From an uncultured Pseudomonadota bacterium (lineage in GTDB: Bacteria; Pseudomonadota; Gammaproteobacteria; Burkholderiales; Nitrosomonadaceae), in NCBI GenBank assembly GCA_903957805.1, contig CAJBQQ010000296.1, positions 1-7,173 on the forward strand: a stretch of 7,173 nt of DNA, given 5' to 3'. The notes under the pieces are model-generated. The model had not been told where the DNA came from. It was given only the letters and a program-made list of their open reading frames with translations, and did not search any database. Position numbers and translations under genes: made by a program. Below are positions 1-6,151 of the stretch, piece by piece. Position 1 is the first letter of the stretch. Each line of letters begins with the position of its first letter.

Positions 1-207
1 CTGAACTTTGATGAGGGTAATGCGGTACACCACTACGAAATAACGCCCTATGCATTTCAACCCCGTGTCGGTCGCAAGTTGATGCTCAACGAGCATGTCG
101 ACCTAGGACAGGGTCTGCTCGACTGCCTCAGGGATATCCACACAGCCTTGCATCACTCGGGTGATGACGATGACGCCACGCCAGCAGTATCTGATAATAG
201 GGCATGA
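1..207 (+). CDS. C-terminal fragment of an unidentified protein (5' end outside the window)
   Basis: An open frame runs from the first base of the window to a TGA at 205-207, giving 68 residues with no start codon needed. The fragment reads LNFDEGNAVHHYEITPYA at its beginning, has a middle stretch GRKLMLNEHVDLGQGLL, and ends in a polar acidic tail with DDDD before the stop, which looks like a disordered C-terminus. I do not recognise the family from this piece. The case for a real gene is the uninterrupted frame, ordinary amino-acid composition, and an ATGA overlap with the next gene (its stop shares bases with the HAD start at 204), typical of translationally coupled operon genes. It probably forms an operon with the HAD phosphatase. 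No function is assigned. Confidence 0.75.
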   Translation: MNFDEGNAVHHYEITPYAFQPRVGRKLMLNEHVDLGQGLLDCLRDIHTALHHSGDDDDATPAVSDNRA

Positions 208-845
208 GCACGAGGAACTGGCAGGCCATCATATTCGATTTTGATGGTGTGGTGGTTGAGTCAGGAGACATTAAGACTCAAGCATTCGCTGATCTTTACC
301 GGTCTCATGGTGAGACGATCACATCCGCCGTGGTTGAGTACCACAGAGCTCATGGTGGGATGTCGCGCTACCAAAAGTTCCGCTACTTTCAACAGCATCT
401 GCTAGGCAAACCGCCTCTGACAGTGGAAGAGGAGCAGGAACTAGATCAACAGTTCTCTAAACGAGTGGTCGAGTCCGTCATTGCCAGCCAGGCGGTACCG
501 GGTGCAGATGAGTTCATCCGTCAGCAAGCATCTCTTATACCGCTATTTGTAGCCTCTGGCACACCGGAAACAGAGCTCATTACCATCGTCACACGCCGCG
601 GCCTAGCACCCTACTTTGTCGAGGTACGAGGCTCTCCCACATCGAAGCAGACCTTGATCGCAGATATTCTATCTGCTCACTCCCTTACCCCTGAGCGCGT
701 TTTAATGATCGGTGATGCTCTGATTGACTATCAGAGTGCAGATCTGAATGGTGTCTCATTCCTGGGCCGGGTGCGCGCTGGAGATGACAACCCATTCCCG
801 CCACAAGTTGAAACAGTGGTCGATCTGAATTCTTTACTTACCTAA
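204..845 (+). CDS. HAD-superfamily hydrolase (phosphoglycolate phosphatase / beta-phosphoglucomutase-like)
   Basis: This 213-residue protein carries all four HAD motifs in order. Motif I is FDFDGVVVES, with nucleophile Asp12 and acid/base Asp14. Motif II is VASGT, with Ser118. Motif III is Lys148 in SPTSKQ. Motif IV is MIGDALIDYQSA, with the Mg-binding pair Asp171 and Asp175. The helical stretch between motifs I and II (about residues 20-95) is a C1-type cap, so this belongs to the small-molecule phosphatase/mutase subfamily with a covalent aspartyl-phosphate intermediate. There is no signal peptide, so it is cytoplasmic. The ATG at 204 lies within the stop of the upstream gene (ATGA), so translation is probably coupled; the next in-frame Met (residue 53) falls after motif I and cannot be the start. 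The substrate cannot be read from sequence. It converges with the lipid genes, so a role in removing phosphate from a head-group precursor is possible but unproven. Confidence 0.9.
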   Translation: MSTRNWQAIIFDFDGVVVESGDIKTQAFADLYRSHGETITSAVVEYHRAHGGMSRYQKFRYFQQHLLGKPPLTVEEEQELDQQFSKRVVESVIASQAVPGADEFIRQQASLIPLFVASGTPETELITIVTRRGLAPYFVEVRGSPTSKQTLIADILSAHSLTPERVLMIGDALIDYQSADLNGVSFLGRVRAGDDNPFPPQVETVVDLNSLLT

Positions 846-892
846 TTGGCTGACAGTATCAGGGTGCACGGATTCAACCCATGTGACCGGTA

Positions 893-1861
893 TCAACGCA
901 GCACACCCTTTCTCAATAATTGCCAGAGAATTTTATAACCCCATAACACGGGATGCCGTCTCAGCATGGGGGTGATCTCAACATGCACCCCGGTATGTCG
1001 TTCGATCTTCCAGGCGGCATAGCTTACGCAATCTCGGAAGGTAAATGCCGCCTTCGTCAGTCTCAGAACTGACAGAACTCTGCCTTGCCAGCGGCGCAGC
1101 CGCCAGTTCCGCAGTGATCGTTGTTGCTCTGTCTCATCAGCCAAGCAGCGGTAAGTTCCATCCTTCATGGCCTCCATTTTCTCCATCAGCATCGGCATCG
1201 CCTGTGCCGTCAGTCTTGTGTAGTCCTCAAGATTCAGTTGGGTCAGTTGGTGGGCTCGTGTCTCCCTCTCGGTTCGAAGTTCTGCCGCATAGGTCAGAGA
1301 TAATCCCTTAGTCCAGATTTCTTCTGCAGTGACCATGCATGACCCCAGTGCTGGGATGCTCGACCCGAGGAATGTTACCACCGCATGGGCTAACGCATGG
1401 TGGACGCGATGTCGAGTGGCGTCATCTCTCACATGCATCAGCCGTGTGGGCTGAGCAAAACGAGCCCACAGATAGGGATGGAACCAATCACGAGTACCCT
1501 GCTCAAAGTCCGCCATTGATACCACCGCATACTTTGCACGAAACTTCTTCTCCTGATCCGATACCTCCAGATAAAAAACGTTCGGCGCCAGCCATGCATT
1601 GAGATGCCGCAAGTGATGCTCCGGGTAGGCACGACTGTAGTCGTCCACCACGACGTAAAAATCCACAACCCCATCAGCAGCATCTTGCGAGCGTAGGCAT
1701 GATCCATAAAGAATCACTGCATCCAGCGACCCACCGAAGCGTGCAATCAGCTCATCGACCAGGATCGAGAAGTCTGCCGGCACCGCCCTAGAGCTCATGG
1801 ATGCCATCTCCAGAATTAAGCTATCTGGGAGATGTCGACTTGATACCGACACGGAGTCCAT
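893..1861 (-). CDS. Tam41/Mmp37-type phosphatidate (lipid-phosphate) cytidylyltransferase
   Basis: This 322-residue protein resembles the mitochondrial CDP-diacylglycerol synthase Tam41 (Mmp37 family), which makes CDP-diacylglycerol from phosphatidate and CTP. The nucleotidyltransferase core shows AVILYGS (Gly53, Ser54), then VVDFYVVVDD with Asp67 and Asp73/Asp74, where Tam41 has YGSGV and a DFxxxVDD element. Next comes KYAVVSMADF (110-119), then DWFHPYLWARFAQPT (125-139), which matches the Tam41 pattern KYGVIS...DLLNWNNLYIAGRLQKPV, and later GLSLTYAAELR (186-196), matching GLSYSGDFR. The C-terminal 60 residues are basic and amphipathic (for example LSVLRLTKAAFTF), suggesting membrane-surface binding. 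There is no signal peptide or clear transmembrane helix, unlike the integral-membrane CdsA. The gene starts 2 bp after the lipid kinase stop, so the kinase product is its likely substrate: phosphatidate or ceramide-1-phosphate. The ATG at 1861 has no clear Shine-Dalgarno; the in-frame ATG at 1798 (Met22) has GGAG nine bases upstream and may be the real start. Confidence 0.85.
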   Translation of the reverse strand: MDSVSVSSRHLPDSLILEMASMSSRAVPADFSILVDELIARFGGSLDAVILYGSCLRSQDAADGVVDFYVVVDDYSRAYPEHHLRHLNAWLAPNVFYLEVSDQEKKFRAKYAVVSMADFEQGTRDWFHPYLWARFAQPTRLMHVRDDATRHRVHHALAHAVVTFLGSSIPALGSCMVTAEEIWTKGLSLTYAAELRTERETRAHQLTQLNLEDYTRLTAQAMPMLMEKMEAMKDGTYRCLADETEQQRSLRNWRLRRWQGRVLSVLRLTKAAFTFRDCVSYAAWKIERHTGVHVEITPMLRRHPVLWGYKILWQLLRKGVLR

Positions 1862-1863
1862 TA

Positions 1864-2874
1864 TTATGCGTTTGTAGTTGTATCACCCGGTACCAGGAAG
1901 GTAACCGGCCCAGCTGCCGAAATACGTAGCGGCCCATCTTGACTTGTTGCCCGGTGAAACTCACCGTCGATGATGTAGTCATCATCCATTAGTATCTCTA
2001 GTACGTTAGTATTATGGCTGTGATAACCATCCTGCTCCTTGATGGCCTCTCTATGGCCTGATAGTAGCAGCCATAATGCGCGCCAGGGATGGCTCTTCTG
2101 TTGCTCAACAGATGTAACATGAAGAGGCTCCTTCTCCCGCCCCCAGTAAGGACGCATACTGAACAACAATCGGTCAAGAGCGCTGACAAAGAGGACTAGA
2201 TAAGTTCCTTTATAAATCACCCCATTCTTATCGATGATTGAGATCTGAGTCGGCGCCCATGGGCCAGTCCGTCGCCCAAGAACCACTCCAATAAGATATC
2301 CCAACATGATGATTCCAGAGTAAGCCTCGCCGGTGATGCCAAACTGCTTGACTCGGCTCCGAGAGAATATCACGGCATGCGCAATCAAACCGACACCAAA
2401 GAACATGCCATAAACCTTAGCGGTCCCGGGTTGCTCAATAGAGAGGACCGGACGCTGCAATAAAAGAGGGGTAGACCGCTCCAATAAACAATCTCTCAAC
2501 CGCCGCAAGATGGACTCTGGTTTACTCGTCATCCCCAGATCCAGCGCAGTCATGTTAGTGGTCCCACCGGGAACGATCGTCAGAACCGGCCACTTTGCAG
2601 GCTGTGATATAAAAAGGTGGGTCAACACCGCCTGAACTGTTCCATCACCACCAATGATGACCAGCAAATCAATACCAGCTTGCAAGAGCGCATCCATCGA
2701 TGCACTGATCTCGGGCTTATTCGATGCTTCCAAACAGATTGAGGCGGGAATCTCCGCAAGAATACTTCTCACCATATCGATATTCTTGCGGATACGGCCA
2801 CCGCGAGGATTTAAAAGAAATCCAACCTTGGCCGTTCCAGAAGCTAATCTATCGATTTGTGACTGCTCTACCAT
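1864..2874 (-). CDS. Diacylglycerol-kinase-family lipid kinase (candidate ceramide kinase, CpgB-like)
   Basis: This 336-residue protein has the DAGK catalytic-domain signatures: NPRGGR near the N-terminus (22-27), the nucleotide-binding GGDGT (75-79), PGGTTNM (102-108) where most members have a GTGND-type motif, and DGE (303-305) near the C-terminus. The family transfers phosphate from ATP to a lipid hydroxyl (diacylglycerol, sphingosine, ceramide), and the length is usual for bacterial YegS/DgkB-like members. It is soluble or peripheral; hydrophobic stretches around 155-200 are part of the fold. The start is the ATG at 2874, with AGGA four bases upstream, a short but workable spacing. It is followed after 2 bp by the Tam41-like gene, so the pair probably makes a lipid phosphate and then its CMP-activated form. 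In Caulobacter, as I recall, CpgB is a DAGK-like ceramide kinase; diacylglycerol is the alternative substrate here. The sequence alone does not decide between them. Confidence 0.88.
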   Translation of the reverse strand: MVEQSQIDRLASGTAKVGFLLNPRGGRIRKNIDMVRSILAEIPASICLEASNKPEISASMDALLQAGIDLLVIIGGDGTVQAVLTHLFISQPAKWPVLTIVPGGTTNMTALDLGMTSKPESILRRLRDCLLERSTPLLLQRPVLSIEQPGTAKVYGMFFGVGLIAHAVIFSRSRVKQFGITGEAYSGIIMLGYLIGVVLGRRTGPWAPTQISIIDKNGVIYKGTYLVLFVSALDRLLFSMRPYWGREKEPLHVTSVEQQKSHPWRALWLLLSGHREAIKEQDGYHSHNTNVLEILMDDDYIIDGEFHRATSQDGPLRISAAGPVTFLVPGDTTTNA

Positions 2875-3084
2875 CTATCCTAACCAGTACACGACTTAAA
2901 ATCTGAACAGCTCTTTTTTCTTCACCTCGACCGGGAACACTCGCCAAATGCTGCCGCAAATTACCCTGACCGGACCAGATGCAACAATCAATCGCCACTC
3001 GTAGTGCAAGGACAGCGAATGAGTAATTTATCGATTATAACCGAACCACAATCACAGCTACGGATGAGCCTTTTGCAGGTGATC
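2875..3084 (-). other. 210-bp intergenic gap between LptG-like and lipid kinase genes
   Basis: This is the only sizeable gap in the minus-strand series. It contains a TATAAT (3039-3034 read on the minus strand) and a purine-rich run just upstream of the kinase (GAAGAAAAAAGAG, about 2911-2923). I see no ORF with a plausible start and ribosome site, and no strong hairpin followed by a T-run that would end transcription after the LptG-like gene. It probably holds a separate promoter and leader for the kinase and Tam41 genes. Confidence 0.5.
3034..3039 (-). promoter_or_regulatory. Candidate -10 element (TATAAT) for the lipid kinase / Tam41-like pair
   Basis: On the minus strand the sequence reads GGTTATAATCGAT, a perfect sigma-70 -10 hexamer. 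The hexamer at 16-17 bp spacing upstream (GTAGCT or CGTAGC) matches TTGACA poorly, and there is no TG extended -10. Transcription would begin near 3027, leaving a leader of about 150 nt before the kinase ATG at 2874. The location between two gene blocks supports it; the missing -35 element keeps confidence low. Confidence 0.35.
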
Positions 3085-4149
3085 CTAAAAAAACCGTCGC
3101 AGCCAGAGACTGGCCAGAGTAATCAGCGCCAATCCCGGGATCAGGGCGGTCAATAGTGGATTGAAGTTTAGCCTCAAACCAGTATTTGCAATAATCTGAT
3201 CAACCAGATAAATGCCCAGCCCCATTAAGGCAGCGAGTACCATCTTCTTACCAAGACCTGTTCTCGCCGAACCAAGAACAAAGGGTATGGAAAATAGCAG
3301 CATCGCGATGGTTGTCAGTGCACCACCCATCTTTCGCCACAAGGCCATCGAATAGGCATCCGCCTCCTGACCCGTATCACGTAAGAAACTTACATGCTGA
3401 AATAGTTCGGTAGGAGAGAGGCTCTCAGGTGATTTATTCAGAGTCGATATATCGTCTGGATTTACGAATGACTTCCAGATCATTGAACTTGCATTTGCCG
3501 ATTCGACTCTCTCTCCAGTAAATGTCTTGGTGATGACATCATTTAACTCCCAGAGATTATTACCGATAACGTTGGCATACTTGGCGTGGGTATAAGTCAC
3601 CAAGAAACCATTACGATCAAAGTGCATCAGCTCGATATTCTCTGCTCTCTTGTCTCCCTGCATCTCACCAATGCGTAATATGTTCTGTTCATCCCGGGTC
3701 CAGATACCCAACCCCTTGCCCAACTCTGCAGTCTTCCCGAGTGCAGTTGCCTGATGCGAGACGGCCTTCTGTTGAAGGTATGGTGCAACAAACTGCTCCA
3801 GTACCGCAATAAATAGTAACAGCGCCAGCCCAACTCCGAGCGGGGCAAGGCTGATACGAGTCGGGGAGAGTCCTGCCACCCGTAACGCGGTTAATTCCAG
3901 ATTAACTGCTAACCGTCCCAGGGCAAAGACAGTTCCCAACAATGCGATAAAGGGCGCAAGCTGAATAAACCGACGTGGCAATAAGAAGGTCGTATCCAAG
4001 AGCGCATCCTGCACACGGTAAGTCCCTGTCCCAACTTTACCTAGTTGCTCCAGTAAATCGAGAAAGGAGAACGCGGGCAGAATCACCGCAGTAGCAACGA
4101 CCAGTCCGATCAGAACCTGAAGAGCCAGATAACGGTTAATGATTGTCAT
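3085..4149 (-). CDS. LptG-type lipid export permease (YjgP/YjgQ family)
   Basis: This 354-residue inner-membrane protein has the LptF/LptG layout. There are N-terminal transmembrane segments at about 10-30, 58-80 and 100-120, then a periplasmic beta-jellyroll of roughly 130-250, then C-terminal segments at about 272-294, 302-320 and 328-348. Diagnostic pieces are ELTALRVAGLSPTRI (85-99), the cytoplasmic coupling region that contacts the ATPase, and WRKMGGALTTIAMLLFSIPF (271-290). In the Lpt system LptF and LptG form a heterodimer with the LptB ATPase and pull lipopolysaccharide from the inner membrane into the LptC/A/D bridge. The ATG at 4149 overlaps the LptF-like stop (ATGA), so the two are co-translated. 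The standard lptFG pair of many proteobacteria sits beside pepA; here the neighbours are lipid-modifying enzymes, so this may be a second pair working on another lipid. I assign it to LptG because it comes second and has the WRK segment; no LptB is visible. Confidence 0.88.
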   Translation of the reverse strand: MTIINRYLALQVLIGLVVATAVILPAFSFLDLLEQLGKVGTGTYRVQDALLDTTFLLPRRFIQLAPFIALLGTVFALGRLAVNLELTALRVAGLSPTRISLAPLGVGLALLLFIAVLEQFVAPYLQQKAVSHQATALGKTAELGKGLGIWTRDEQNILRIGEMQGDKRAENIELMHFDRNGFLVTYTHAKYANVIGNNLWELNDVITKTFTGERVESANASSMIWKSFVNPDDISTLNKSPESLSPTELFQHVSFLRDTGQEADAYSMALWRKMGGALTTIAMLLFSIPFVLGSARTGLGKKMVLAALMGLGIYLVDQIIANTGLRLNFNPLLTALIPGLALITLASLWLRRFF

Positions 4150-5228
4150 CGACGCAGAAGCATCCTCTGCTCAGGACTGGATGAAAGCAAGCCGAACGCG
4201 GCAATGAGCATCAGAGCATACAACCACCACACTCCTGGCAGGCTGCCGACGGTGCCTTGCTCGACCCAAGTCTGAGCCAGTCCTCCCAGGATGTAATACA
4301 TCGCGAAGACCATCGCCGCGATGAAGAGATGCCTCTCACCCTTGTCCTGGCGGGGTGAAGAACGGGTGAATGCGATGGCGATCAAGGCCAGCAGGATCGT
4401 TCCGATCGGTCGTGAGAGTCTCCACTGCAACTCGGCAATGTCGCGAGGCTGGTCTGAACCTGCTAAGTGCCAACTGGTAGCGGACTTACGTGCATAACCC
4501 GCTGAACCACCTTTATCAGTGAAATATACTAACTTGTCGAACTGAGCGATGGTGTCTTTCGTGGTCGAGTGCATGAACCGGTAGACAAAACCATCAGACA
4601 AATGGACTTGGGACCGCTGTCCGATCTGAAATTGCTGCTGCCAACCCTCCTTGGCCACGATGATCTCACTACTGTCACCCTTATTGACATAATGGAATAC
4701 ATTCCTCATCTGCTTGTCAGGGCCATCCTTACTCTGAATATAAATGACTCGACCACTCCCCTCACTTCCATAAAAACGCCCAGCTTGAAATCGGTCTGTA
4801 TTTAACTCTGCCTCTGCCTGCGCATTCAGCGAAAAGTTTTCTTGATAGGCCCAAGGTCTTACGAAAATTGATAAAAGGCCGATGATGATTCCGATCGGGA
4901 TGGCGACCATCAGAACAGCGTAGATTATGCGACGATCACTGACTCCAGCAGAGCGTAATACATTGATCTCCTGGTCCCGGTGCAGCCTTCCAAGACCAAC
5001 AACGATAGCAACATACAACGCTAACTGCATCAGTATATCTAGTGATATGACCGTCTTCAGCATGACCAGCTTTAACATGGCCATAACACCGAGAGACTCC
5101 GTCAGTGCTCCGGCCAGGAAACGCCCACTGATGAAGCTTGCATATAACCCCGCTAGTATCACGATAATCACCACAAACGGTATCAGTAGCTCGCGTATGA
5201 TATACCGCTCTATTATTTTCACGCGCAC
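4146..5228 (-). CDS. LptF-type lipid export permease (YjgP/YjgQ family)
   Basis: This 360-residue protein is the partner of the LptG-like gene. Transmembrane segments lie at about 13-35, 52-80 and 101-124, followed by a periplasmic beta-jellyroll of about 130-250 and segments at 275-288, 300-320 and 332-349. EINVLRSAGVSDRRI (87-101) is the cytoplasmic coupling region, and AELQWRLSRPIG (265-276) is the element before the second membrane domain that is typical of LptF. It should form an ABC permease half, with an LptB-like ATPase supplied from elsewhere. The start is a GTG at 5228, with AAGGTGG about seven bases upstream. A second in-frame GTG at 5222 has AGGGGG six bases upstream and is equally credible, so the true start is uncertain by two codons. 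It begins 30 bp after the nucleotidyltransferase stop, indicating co-transcription. The substrate could be LPS or, from context, a phosphorylated sphingolipid or glycerolipid. Confidence 0.88.
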   Translation of the reverse strand: MRVKIIERYIIRELLIPFVVIIVILAGLYASFISGRFLAGALTESLGVMAMLKLVMLKTVISLDILMQLALYVAIVVGLGRLHRDQEINVLRSAGVSDRRIIYAVLMVAIPIGIIIGLLSIFVRPWAYQENFSLNAQAEAELNTDRFQAGRFYGSEGSGRVIYIQSKDGPDKQMRNVFHYVNKGDSSEIIVAKEGWQQQFQIGQRSQVHLSDGFVYRFMHSTTKDTIAQFDKLVYFTDKGGSAGYARKSATSWHLAGSDQPRDIAELQWRLSRPIGTILLALIAIAFTRSSPRQDKGERHLFIAAMVFAMYYILGGLAQTWVEQGTVGSLPGVWWLYALMLIAAFGLLSSSPEQRMLLRR

Positions 5229-5258
5229 CCCCCTACCACCTTCATAGCAGAGAGATAC

Positions 5259-6107
5259 TCATGCGGTCGGATGCCGCTCTTTGGCCTCACTCCCGCCCTG
5301 GGAGGGCAGTGCTTCCCCCGCCAGGATCGACTCAACGAGCATCATATCCTCAACCTTGTCAACATCGACACCCGCCTGCGGGTAAGGCAGTGTCACTGTC
5401 CGCACCTTAACGCCGACCCTAGACGAGACCGCATTCATGGCCTGATCAAGTGTCAACTGCCCCATCAAGTAGGAGAGAACTGCTCCCGGGCCAAGAACCT
5501 GTAAAACCAAGCGCCAAGGGCGCTTACGCAGATCTTCAGCCCTCTGCCAAAATGTAACCAGATCTCGTCCACGATGATTGAAAAAAGCATAAAGATTGCA
5601 TCCGCAGACTCCGCCATCACGTAACCGTATCACCGTACGCTTCGTTCCCGGAAAAGCGGCAGCGACATCTGCATGATTAACTACCCCCACCGTGGCATCA
5701 CTATCCATCGCAGAGGACTCACGCAAAAAATAGCGGATAATTTCGGGGGTGAGTAGCGCATGATCAGCAGTCGTTAATAATACCGGTGAGTCACCGCCCA
5801 TCTGAGACAGTCCACTATTGGCACTACGACTCGGCGAGTCCAAGTTCGGCAGCCATTTGACACGGCCCGACTCTATCCGCTGCTGCAGCTCCGGGCAGTC
5901 TGGGAGAACAGATGCGGGGGGGCCGCATATAACAATCTTGTCTACCATCTCGCTCGACTCTAGTGCATCCAATACCCGGATGATCATCGGCCTTCCCGCA
6001 ATCGGTGCAATCGCCTTACAGGCAGTGCCTGCGCTGCTCGCCACGGGGTCGTGAGTGGTCCGATCCGCCGCCAGCACCAGAGCATTAAACCGAACTGTCT
6101 GATTCAT
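5259..6107 (-). CDS. MobA-like NTP transferase (candidate CpgD-type cytidylyltransferase)
   Basis: This 282-residue soluble protein has the Rossmann-like nucleotidyltransferase fold of the MobA/IspD/GlmU group. It begins with ALVLAADR (9-16) followed by DPVA (20-23), a variant of the glycine-rich LAAGxGxR loop. Then come a probable catalytic Lys31 in ACKAIAPIAGRPMI, the metal-binding Asp115 in TTADHAL, GVCGCNLYAF (166-175) in the acceptor region, and VDVDKVEDM (247-255), the usual C-terminal metal-site DxD-type element. The family joins NTP to a phosphorylated small molecule with release of pyrophosphate. Neighbouring acyltransferase and lipid kinase genes point to head-group activation rather than molybdenum cofactor synthesis. 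As I recall, Caulobacter CpgD, a phosphoglycerate cytidylyltransferase for ceramide diphosphoglycerate, is of this kind. The ATG at 6107 has GGAA eight bases upstream. It lies 44 bp after the acyltransferase stop. The fold is secure; the substrate is inference. Confidence 0.82.
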   Translation of the reverse strand: MNQTVRFNALVLAADRTTHDPVASSAGTACKAIAPIAGRPMIIRVLDALESSEMVDKIVICGPPASVLPDCPELQQRIESGRVKWLPNLDSPSRSANSGLSQMGGDSPVLLTTADHALLTPEIIRYFLRESSAMDSDATVGVVNHADVAAAFPGTKRTVIRLRDGGVCGCNLYAFFNHRGRDLVTFWQRAEDLRKRPWRLVLQVLGPGAVLSYLMGQLTLDQAMNAVSSRVGVKVRTVTLPYPQAGVDVDKVEDMMLVESILAGEALPSQGGSEAKERHPTA

Positions 6108-6151
6108 CTTAAATTTCCATTACTGATATTTTCTGTGTGGTCGCTGGCGAC

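Noticed and set aside
846..892. Possible bidirectional terminator between the converging HAD and Tam41-like genes
   Set aside because: Only an imperfect pairing (GGTGCAC with GTGACC) is visible and no T-run follows on either strand.
1045..1707. Open frames of 60-89 codons on both strands inside the Tam41-like gene
   Set aside because: They lie inside a gene with clear family motifs, have low-complexity compositions (rich in Ser/Pro/His/Arg) and no ribosome sites.
2911..2925. T-rich run CTCTTTTTTCTTC on the plus strand as a terminator tail
   Set aside because: No GC-rich hairpin precedes it and no plus-strand gene runs into it; on the minus strand it is a purine run upstream of the kinase.
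3052..3056. TGTGA half-site upstream of the TATAAT, reminiscent of a CRP site
   Set aside because: There is no matching TCACA half at the right distance, and the position relative to the predicted start does not fit a CRP-dependent promoter.
4927..5247. 106-codon plus-strand open frame antisense to the LptF-like gene
   Set aside because: It mirrors the hydrophobic codons of the real membrane protein and has no recognisable domain or upstream signal.
5259..6107. Assignment as mobA (molybdenum cofactor guanylyltransferase)
   Set aside because: The fold is shared, but the nucleotide loop differs, the protein is longer than MobA (about 190-200 residues), and the neighbours are lipid genes.
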